Below are positions 56,264 through 64,000 of a stretch of 64,000 nucleotides of DNA, one piece after another. Below the pieces are notes generated by a model, which was not told the origin of the DNA, made no database searches, and saw only the letters and a program-made list of their open reading frames with translations. Both the position numbers and the translations under genes were made by a program. Numbering within the stretch: position 1 is the stretch's first letter; every line of letters begins with the position of its first letter. The stretch lies in contig NC_079885.1 in assembly GCF_029227915.1 (NCBI RefSeq), forward strand, positions 18,921,001 through 18,985,000. Reading direction: 5' to 3'. The stretch comes from Hydractinia symbiolongicarpus (taxonomy: Eukaryota; Cnidaria; Hydrozoa; Anthoathecata; Hydractiniidae).

Positions 56264-56716
56264 ATGTGTTGTTATTTTTAGATCAGAACTTGTCTACTAA
56301 GGTGGAACAACTACCCAGTGGCATGCGCTTTCTAAAAATTGACAAATCTGTTCCCAATAAAAGTGAATTTCGTAACATGGCTTGCGGCATGCTGCTAATA
56401 GGTATATTTAACACTGGCATTCTTGTTTCTCTAATCAAATATCCAATGAATCGTTGTCAGCCCCTGGAAACTTCCTCGTATAAATCATTGTCAACCATTT
56501 TACAGCCATCGTTAGTTTTACATTCTTGCCAGCTGTCGCTAACATACAGCAATTCCTCTGGCTGCAGCACAGCCATGAAATTACACGGAGGAACCAGTCA
56601 ATTAATTAAAACATTTGTACACAGACGCGCTAGGGTTGTCATTAACATAGAAATTACTGCTATTGAGCTTTGTTTGATGCCAACCAGATTTTGTTGCGTA
56701 ACGCGTACGTTGATAT

Positions 56717-56789
56717 GATCGCGTGGCCTTATGGATAAGGCGTTCGACTTCGAATCGGAAGATTGTGGGTTCGAGTCCCATCGTAATCG
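56717..56789 (+). tRNA. tRNA-Arg-TCG: tRNA-Arg(UCG) R73
   Basis: 73 nt. A14 to T loses the conserved A14 of box A; C4/A69 mismatch; T28-G42 wobble. No proximal terminator. Confidence 0.88.
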
Positions 56790-57243
56790 ATGTGTTGTTA
56801 ATCTTAGTTCAGAACAGGTCTACTAAACTGAAACAACTACCCAGTGGCATGCGCTTTCAAAAAATTGACAAATCTGTTCCCAACAAAAGTCAATTTCGTA
56901 ACATGGCTTCTGACATGCTACCTATAAAAACATTTTATACTCGCATTCTTGTTTTTCTATTATAACATCCAATGAATCGTTGTCAGCCCCTGAAAAATTT
57001 CTCGTATAAATCATTGTCCACCATTTTACAGCCATCGTTAGTTTTACATTCTTGCCAGCTGTCGCTAACATACAGCAATTCCTCTGGCTGCAGCACAGCC
57101 ATGAAATTACACGGAGGAACCAGTAAATTAATTAACACATTTGTACACAGACGCGCTACGGTTGTCATTAACATAGAAATTATTGGCGAATGAGTTTTGT
57201 TTTATACTAACCAAATTTTGTTGCGTAACCTATACGTTGCTAT

Positions 57244-57316
57244 GATCGCGTGGCCTAATGGATAAGGCGTCCGACTTCGAATCGGAAGATTGTGTGTTCG
57301 AGTCCCATCGTGATCG
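57244..57316 (+). tRNA. tRNA-Arg-TCG: tRNA-Arg(UCG) R74
   Basis: 73 nt, consensus except T52/C62 in the T stem and box B. No proximal terminator (tagtttgag). Confidence 0.9.
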
Positions 57317-57770
57317 ATGTGTTGTTAGTTTGAGTTCAGAACAGGTCTACTAAAGTGGAACAACTACCCAGTGGCATGCGCTTTCTAAAAATTGACAAAT
57401 CTGTTCCCAATAAAAGTGAATTTCGTAACATGGCTTGCGACATGCTGCTAATAGGTATATTTAACACTGGCATTCTTGTTTCTCTATTCAAATATCCAAT
57501 GAATCGTTGTCAGCCCCTGGAATCTTCCTCGTATAAATCATTGTCAACCATTTTACAGCCATCGTTAGTTTTAAATTTTTGCCAGCTGTCGCTAACATGC
57601 AGCAATTCCTCTGGCCGCAGCAGAGTCATGGAATTACACGGAGGAACCAGTAAATTAATTAACACATTTGTACACAGACGCGCTACGGTTGTCATTAACA
57701 TAGAAATTATTGGCGAATGAGTTTTGTTTAATACTAACCAAATTTTGTTGCGTAACGTGTACGTTGACAT

Positions 57771-57843
57771 GATCGCGTGGCCTAATGGATAAGGCGTCCG
57801 ACTTCGAATCGGAAGATTGTGGGTTCCAGTCCCATCGTGATCG
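57771..57843 (+). tRNA. tRNA-Arg-TCG: tRNA-Arg(UCG) R75
   Basis: 73 nt, consensus except C57, which changes box B to GGTTCCAGTCC. No proximal terminator. Confidence 0.92.
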
Positions 57844-58292
57844 ATGTGTTGTTAATCTTAGTTGAGAACAAGTCTACTAAAGCGGAAAGAATTCCCAGCG
57901 CCATGCGCTTCTTGAAAATTGACCAAATCCCAATAAAACTGGATTTCGTAACTTGGCTTGGGACTTGCTACTAATAAGTACATTTAATACTGGCATTCTT
58001 GTTTCTCTAATCAAATTTACAATGAATCATTGTCAGCCCTTGATATATTCCTCGTAAAATTCATTGTCAACCATTTCACAGCCATTGTTAGTTTTACATT
58101 CTTGCCAGCTGTCGCTAACATACAGCAATTCCTCTGGCTGCAGCAGAGCCATGAAATTACACGGAGGAACCAGTAAATTATTTAACACATTTGTACACAG
58201 AAGCGCTAGGGTTGTCATTAACATAGAAATTACTGCTATTGAGCTTTGTCTGATGCCAACCAGATTTTGTTGCTTAACGCGTACGTTGATAT

Positions 58293-58365
58293 GATCGCGT
58301 GGCCTAATGGATAAGGCGTCCGACTTCGAATCGGAAGATTGTGGGTTCGATTCCCATCGTGATCG
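58293..58365 (+). tRNA. tRNA-Arg-TCG: tRNA-Arg(UCG) R76
   Basis: 73 nt, consensus except T59, which still fits the box B consensus (GGTTCGATTCC). No proximal terminator. Confidence 0.94.
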
Positions 58366-59007
58366 ATGTGTTGTTAGCATTAGTTCAGAACAAGTCAACT
58401 AAGGTGGAACAACTACCCAGTGGCATGCGCTTTCTAAAAATTGACAAGTCTGTTCCCGATTAAAGTCAATTTCGTAATAGGCTTGTGACATGCTACTTAT
58501 AAAAAGATTTAATACTTGCATTCTTGTTTTTATATTCAAATAACCAATAAATCGTTGTCAGCCCCTGAAAAATTTCTCGTATAAATCATTTTCAACCATT
58601 TTACAGCCATCGTTAGTTTTAAATTTTTGCCAGCTGTCGCTAACATACAGCAATTCCTCTTGCTGCAGCAGAGCCATGAAATTACATGAAGGAACCAGTA
58701 AATTAATTAACGTATTTGTACACAGACGTGCTACGGTTGTCATTAACATAGAAATTATTGGCGAATGAGTTTTGTTTTATACTAACCAAATTACAGCCAT
58801 TGTTAGTTTTACATTCTTGCCAGCTGTCGCTAACATACAGCAATTCCTCTGGCTGCAGCAGAGCCATGAAATTACACGGACGAACCAGTAAATTAATTAA
58901 CACATTTGTACACAGACGCGCTAGGGTTGTCATTAACATAGAAATTACTGCTATTGAGCTTTGTTTGATGCCAACCACATTTTGTTGCGTAACGCGTACG
59001 TTGATAT
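58366..59007 (+). repeat. tRNA-less fused spacer
   Basis: 642 bp without a tRNA. Near 58790 the sequence jumps from the pre-tRNA segment actaaccaaatt straight to acagccattg, a mid-spacer segment. One tRNA and about 340 bp in all were deleted between two spacers, with a short tt at the join. Confidence 0.88.
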
Positions 59008-59080
59008 GATCGCATGGCCTTATGGATAAGGCGTCTGACTTCGAATCGGAAGATTGTGGGTTCGAGTCCCATCGTGATCG
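59008..59080 (+). tRNA. tRNA-Arg-TCG: tRNA-Arg(UCG) R77
   Basis: 73 nt. A7/C66 mismatch, A14 to T, T29-G41 wobble. Proximal TTTT present (agttttag). Confidence 0.88.
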
Positions 59081-59532
59081 ATGTGTTGTTAGTTTTAGTT
59101 CAGAACAGGTCTACTAAAGTGGAACAACTACCAAGTGGCATGGGCTTTCTAAAAATTGACAAGTTTGTTCCCGATTAAAGTCAATTTCGTAATAGGCTTG
59201 TGACATGCTACTTATAAAAAGATTTAATACTCGCATTCTTGTTTTTATATTCAAATAACCAATGAATCGTTGTCAGCCCCTGAAAAATTTCTCGTATAAA
59301 TCATTTTCAACCATTTTACAGCCATCGTTAGTTTTACATTTTTGCCAGCTGTCGCTAACATACAGCAACTCCTCTTGCTGCAGCAGAGCCATGAAATTAC
59401 ACGGACGAACCAGTAAATTATTTAACACATTTGTACACAGACGCGCTAGGGTTGTCATTAACATAGAAATTACTGCTATTGAGCTTTGTTTGATGCCAAC
59501 CAGATTTTGTTGCGTAACGCGTACGTTGATAT

Positions 59533-59605
59533 GATCGCGTGGCTTTAAGGGTAAGGCGTCCGACTTCGAATCGGAAGATTGTGGGTTCGAGTCCCATCGT
59601 GATCG
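59533..59605 (+). tRNA. tRNA-Arg-TCG: tRNA-Arg(UCG) R78
   Basis: 73 nt. D arm changed to ggctttaagggtaaggc: conserved A14 lost, and the Arg identity A is G. Other stems consensus. Proximal TTTT present. Confidence 0.88.
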
Positions 59606-60060
59606 ATGTGTTGTTAATTTTAGTTCAGAACAGGTCTACTAAAGTGGAACAACTACCAAGTCGCATGGGCTTTCTATAAATTGACAAGTCTGTTCCCGAT
59701 TAAAGTCAATTTCGTAACATGGCTTGTGACATGCTACTTACAAAAAACATTTAATACTCGCATTCTTGTTTTTCTATTCAAATATCCAATGAATCGTTGT
59801 CAGCCCCTGGAATCTTCCTTGTAAAAATCATTGTCAACCATTTTACAGCCATCGTTAGTTTTACATTCTTGCCAGCTGTCGCTAACATGCAGCAATTCCT
59901 CTGGCCGCAGCAGAGCCATGAAATTACACGGAGGAACCAGTAAATTAATTAACACATTTGTACACAGACGCGCTACGGTTGTCATTAACATAGAAATTAT
60001 TGGCGAATGAGTTTTGTTTAATACTAACCAAATTTTGTTGCGTAACGTGTACGTTGATAT

Positions 60061-60133
60061 GATCGCGTGGCCTAATGGATAAGGCGTCCGACTTCGAATC
60101 GGAAGATTGTGGGTTCGAGTCCCATCGTGATCG
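60061..60133 (+). tRNA. tRNA-Arg-TCG: tRNA-Arg(UCG) R79, exact consensus
   Basis: Identical to the reference copy, but without the proximal terminator (taatcttag). Confidence 0.96.
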
Positions 60134-60587
60134 ATGTGTTGTTAATCTTAGTTCACAACAGGTCTACTAAAGTGGAACAACTACCCAGTGGCATGCGCTT
60201 TCTAAAAATTGACAAGTCTGTTCCCAATTAAAGTCAATTTCGTAACATGGCTCGTGACATGCTACTTATAAAAACATTTAATACTCGCATTCTTGTTTTT
60301 ATATTCAAATAACCAATGAATCGTTGTCAGCTCCTGAAAAATTTCTCGTATAAATCATTTTCAACCATTTTACAGCCATCGTTAGTTTTACATTTTTGCC
60401 AGCTGTCGCTAACATACAGTAATTCCTCTTGCTGCAGCAGAGCCATGAAATTACACGGAGGAACCAGTAAATTAATTAACACATTTGTACACAGACGCGC
60501 TACGGTTGTCATTAACATAGAAATTATTGGCGAATGAGTTTTGTTTTATACTAACCAAGTTTTGTTGCGTAACCTATACGTTGCTAT

Positions 60588-60660
60588 GATCGCGTGTTCC
60601 AATGGATAAGGCGTCCGAATTCGAATCGGATGATTGTGTGTTCGAGTCCCATCGTGATCG
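60588..60660 (+). tRNA. tRNA-Arg-TCG: tRNA-Arg(UCG) variant R80
   Basis: 73 nt. Box A and the D stem are damaged (tgttccaatgg), C32 is A, T52/C62 mismatch. Proximal TTTT present. Probably inactive. Confidence 0.83.
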
Positions 60661-61113
60661 ATGTGTTGTTAGTTTTAGTTCAGAACAGGTCTACTAAAGT
60701 GGAACAACTACCCAGTGGCTTGCGCTTTCTAAAAATTGACAAATCTGTTCCCAATAAAAGTGAATTTCGTAACATGGCTTGCGACATGCTACTAAAAAGT
60801 ACATTTAATACTGGCATTCTTGTTTCTCTTATCAAATTTACAATTAATCAATGTCAGCCCTTGATATATTCCTCGTAAAATTTGTTGTCAACCATTTTAC
60901 AGCCATCGTTAGTTTTACATTCTTGCCAGCTGTCGCTAACATACAGCAATTCCTCTGGCCGCAGCAGAGCCATGAAATTACACGGAGGAACCAGTAAATT
61001 ATTTAACACATTTGTACACAGACGCGCTTGTGTTGTCATTAACATAGAAATTTCTGCTATTGAGCTTTGTTTGATGCCAACCACATTTTGTTGCTTAACG
61101 CGTACGGTGATAT

Positions 61114-61186
61114 GATCGCGTGTCCTAATGGATAAGGCGTCCGACTTCGAATCGGAAGTTTGTGGGTTCAAGTCCCATCGTGATCG
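61114..61186 (+). tRNA. tRNA-Arg-TCG: tRNA-Arg(UCG) R81
   Basis: 73 nt. G10 to T breaks the first D-stem pair and box A; A57; A46 to T. No proximal terminator. Confidence 0.88.
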
Positions 61187-61640
61187 ATGTGTTGTTAATC
61201 TTAGTTCAGAACAGGTCTACTAAAGTGGAACAACTACCCAGTGGCATGCGCTTTCTAAAAATTGACAAGTCTGTTCCTCATTAAAGTCAATTTCGTAACA
61301 TGGCTTGCGACATGCTACTAAAAATTACATTTAACACTGGCATTCTTGTTTCTCTTATCAAATTTACAATGAATCATTGTCAGCCCTTAATATATTCCTC
61401 GTAAAATTCGTTGTCAACCATTTTACAGCCTTCGTTAGTTTGTGCATTCTTGCCAGCCATTGCTAATATACAGCATTTCCTCTGGCTGCGGCATAGCTTT
61501 GAAATTACACGGAGGAACCAGACAATTAATTAAAACATTTGTACACAGAGGCGCTAGGGTTGTCATTAACATAGAAATTACTGCTATTGAGCTTTGTTGG
61601 ATGTCAACCAGATTTTGTTGCGTAACGTGTACGTTGATAT

Positions 61641-61712
61641 GATCGCGTGGCCTTATGGATAAGGCGTTCCCTTTGAATCGGAAGATTGTGGGTTTGAGTC
61701 CCATCGTGATCG
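61641..61712 (+). pseudogene. tRNA-Arg pseudogene R82 (72 nt)
   Basis: The anticodon arm has lost a base and its 5' strand (ttccctttgaatcgg), so no stem forms normally. A14 to T; box B reads GGTTTGAGTCC. No proximal terminator. Confidence 0.88.
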
Positions 61713-62141
61713 ATGTGTTGTTAATCTTAGTTCAGAACAGGTCTACTAAAGTGGAACAACTACCCAGTGGCATGGGCTTTCTAAAAATTGACAAGTCTGT
61801 TCCCGATTAAAGTCAATTTCGTAACATGTCTTGTGACATGCTACTTATGAAAACATTTAATACTCGCATTCTTGTTTTTCTATTCAAATATCCGATGAAT
61901 CGTTGTCAGCCCCTGTCAAACATTTTACAGCCATCGTTAGTTTTACATTCTTGCCAGCTGTCGCTAACATGCAGCAATTCCTTTGGCCGCAGCAGAGCCA
62001 TGAAATTACACGGAGGAACCAGTAAATTAATTAACACATTTGTACACAGACGCGCTAGGGTTGTCATTAACATAGAAATTACTACTATTGAGCTTTGTTT
62101 AATACTAACCAGATTTTGTTGCTTAACGCGTACGTTGATAT

Positions 62142-62214
62142 GATCGCGTGGCCTAATGGATAAGCCGTCCGACTTCGAATCGGAAGATTGTGGGTTCGAG
62201 TCCCATCGTGATCG
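62142..62214 (+). tRNA. tRNA-Arg-TCG: tRNA-Arg(UCG) R83
   Basis: 73 nt, consensus except C11/C24 in the D stem. Proximal TTTT present (agttttag). Confidence 0.92.
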
Positions 62215-62667
62215 ATGTGTTGTTAGTTTTAGTTCAGAACAAGTCTACTAAAGTGGAACAACTACGCAGTGGCATGCGCTTTCTAAAAATTGACAAGTCT
62301 GTTCCCAATTAAAGTCAAATTCGTAACATGGCTTGCGACATGCTACTTATAAAAACATTTAATACTCGCATTCTTGTTTTTCTATTCAAATATCCAATGA
62401 ATCGTTGTCAGCCCCTGGAAAATTCTTCGTAAAAATCATTGTCAACCATTTTACAGCCATCGTTAGTTTTACATTCTTGCCAGCTGTCGCTAACATACAG
62501 CAATTCCTCTGGCCGCAGCAGAGCCATGAAATTACACGGAGGAACCAGTAAATTATTTAACACATTTGTACACAGACGCGCTTGTGTTGTCATTAACATA
62601 GAAATTTCTGCTATTGAGCTTTGTTTGATGCCAACCACATTTTGTTGCTTAACGCGTACGGTGATAT

Positions 62668-62740
62668 GATCGCGTGTCCTAATGGATAAGGCGTCCGACT
62701 TCGAATCGGAAGTTTGTGGGTTCAAGTCCCATCGTGATCG
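62668..62740 (+). tRNA. tRNA-Arg-TCG: tRNA-Arg(UCG) R84
   Basis: 73 nt, same as 61114. No proximal terminator. Confidence 0.88.
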
Positions 62741-63194
62741 ATGTGTTGTTAATCTTAGTTCAGAACAGGTCTACTAAAGTGGAACAACTACCCAGTGGCA
62801 TGCGCTTTCTAAAAATTGACAAGTCTGTTCCTTATTAAAGTCAATTTCGTAACATGGCTTGCGACATGCTACTAAAAATTACATTTAACACTGGCATTCT
62901 TGTTTCTCTTATCAAATTTACAATGAATCATTGTCAGCCCTTGATATATTCCTCGTAAAATTCGTTGTCAACCATTTTACAGCCATCGTTAGTTTGTGCA
63001 TTCTTGCCAGCCATTGCTAATATACAGCATTTCCTCTGGCTGCGGCATAGCTTTGAAATTACACGGAGGAACCAGACAATTAATTAAAACATTTGTACAC
63101 AGAGGCGCTAGGGTTGTCATTAACATAGAAATTACTGCTATTGAGCTTTGTTGGATGTCAACCAAATTTTGTTGCGTAACGTGTACGTTGATAT

Positions 63195-63266
63195 GATCGC
63201 GTGGCCTTATGGATAAGGCGTTCCCTTTGAATCGGAAGATTGTGGGTTTGAGTCCCATCGTGATCG
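63195..63266 (+). pseudogene. tRNA-Arg pseudogene R85 (72 nt)
   Basis: Same broken anticodon arm as 61641. Confidence 0.88.
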
Positions 63267-63695
63267 ATGTGTTGTTAATCTTAGTTCAGAACAGGTCTAC
63301 TAAAGTGGAACAACTACCCAGTGGCATGGGCTTTCTAAAAATTGACAAGTCTGTTCCCGATTAAAGTCAATTTCGTAACATGGCTTGTGACATGCTACTT
63401 ATGAAAACATTTAATACTCGCATTCTTGTTTTTCTATTCAAATATCCAATGAATCGTTGTCAGCCCCTGTCAAACATTTTACAGCCATCGTTAGTTTTAC
63501 ATTCTTGCCAGCTGTCGCTAACATGCAGCAATTCCTTTGGCCGCAGCAGAGCCATGAAATTACACGGAGGAGCCAGTAAATTAATTAACACATTTGTACA
63601 CAGACGCGCTAGGGTTGTCATTAACATAGAAATTACTACTATTGAGCTTTGTTTAATACTAACCAGATTTTGTTGCTTAACGCGTACGTTGATAT

Positions 63696-63768
63696 GATCG
63701 CGTGGCCTAATGGATAAGCCGTCCGACTTCGAATCGGAAGATTGTGGGTTCGAGTCCCATCGTTATCG
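63696..63768 (+). tRNA. tRNA-Arg-TCG: tRNA-Arg(UCG) R86
   Basis: 73 nt, as 62142 (C24) plus C4/T69. Proximal TTTT present. Last tRNA in the window. Confidence 0.89.
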
Positions 63769-64000
63769 ATGTGTTGTTAGTTTTAGTTCAGAACAAGTCT
63801 ACTAAAGTGGAACAACTACGCAGTGGCATGCGCTTTCTAAAAATTGACAAGTCTGTTCCCAATTAAAGTCAAATTCGTAACATGGCTTGCGACATGCTAC
63901 TTATAAAAACATTTAATACTCGCATTCTTGTTTTTCTATTCAAATATCCAATGAATCGTTGTCAGCCCCTGGAAAATTCTTCGTAAAAATCATTGTCAAC
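63769..64000 (+). repeat. Partial unit spacer at window end
   Basis: First half of a spacer, cut by the window end in the segment before ccattttacag. It includes the TTTT terminator of the 63696 copy and the family A T5. No gene. Confidence 0.88.

Larger units (their letters stand above)
19308..64000 (+). repeat. Right arm of tRNA-Arg tandem array
   Basis: 86 tRNA-Arg loci, all on the plus strand, basic spacing 526-528 bp, with departures (462, 494, 510, 715 bp) where units carry deletions or junctions. Built from nested higher-order repeats listed separately. Continues beyond the window end. Confidence 0.97.
61000..64000 (+). repeat. Trimeric higher-order repeat, 1554 bp x 2
   Basis: tRNA triplet 61114/61641/62142 recurs at 62668/63195/63696 with an offset of exactly 1554 bp; private markers such as gcgcttgtgttgtc and the ttccctttgaatcgg anticodon arm are in both. 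The second copy runs to the window end. Confidence 0.92.

Noticed and set aside
1-64000. SINE or retrotransposon family derived from tRNA-Arg
   Set aside because: Units are contiguous and in one orientation per arm, with no poly(A) or simple-repeat tails, no target-site duplications and no dispersed insertion in other sequence.
1-64000. CRISPR array or bacterial tRNA operon
   Set aside because: The repeated part includes the spacer, the unit is 527 bp, there is no CCA, no ribosome binding sites and no cas genes. Internal Pol III boxes point to a eukaryote.

Overview
The whole window is one satellite-like array of tRNA genes. A unit of about 527 bp, made of one 73-nt tRNA-Arg gene (anticodon UCG, reading CGA codons) and about 454 bp of spacer, repeats without interruption from end to end. 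I count 123 tRNA loci by hand: 37 on the minus strand (positions 339-18934) and 86 on the plus strand (19345-63768). Of these, 99 keep the full 73-nt length and 87 of those keep the UCG anticodon. Nineteen carry small internal deletions and five are truncated halves. I found no protein-coding gene that I can support. In the entries, tRNA positions are linear gene positions 1-73: acceptor 1-7/66-72, D arm 10-25, anticodon arm 27-43 with anticodon 34-36, T arm 49-65, discriminator 73. 'Proximal terminator' means a TTTT about 13-16 nt after the tRNA 3' end.

Organism: a eukaryotic nuclear genome. CCA is not encoded, and box A and box B are canonical internal Pol III promoters. There are no bacterial signals. 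The intronless tRNA-Arg(UCG) body resembles animal nuclear tRNA-Arg genes, so an animal is my best guess, at low confidence. I cannot name a species. Many substitutions between copies are CpG transitions, which suggests a cytosine-methylating genome.

Layout: (1) 1-19307, left arm, all tRNAs on the minus strand. Its last units (about 16.8-19.3 kb) are the most diverged in the window, like the edge of a homogenised array. (2) 19307/19308, a sharp orientation switch, so the two arms are transcribed away from each other. (3) 19308-64000, right arm, all tRNAs on the plus strand, built from nested higher-order repeats (526, 922, 1038, 1554, 1557, 1573 and 2090 bp, plus duplications offset by about 4.2 and 5.2 kb). 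All eight exact-consensus tRNAs lie in this arm.

How it works together: each unit is a potential stand-alone Pol III gene with internal promoter, a conserved roughly 30-bp upstream block and, in about 47 loci by hand count, a proximal terminator. The rest would terminate at distal T-runs about 165 or 235 nt downstream. Alongside the intact genes the array carries families of altered tRNAs (anticodons UCA, UUG, UCC, UCU, ACG, CGG; shortened T arms or anticodon loops). Several of these broken forms were themselves amplified by unequal exchange.
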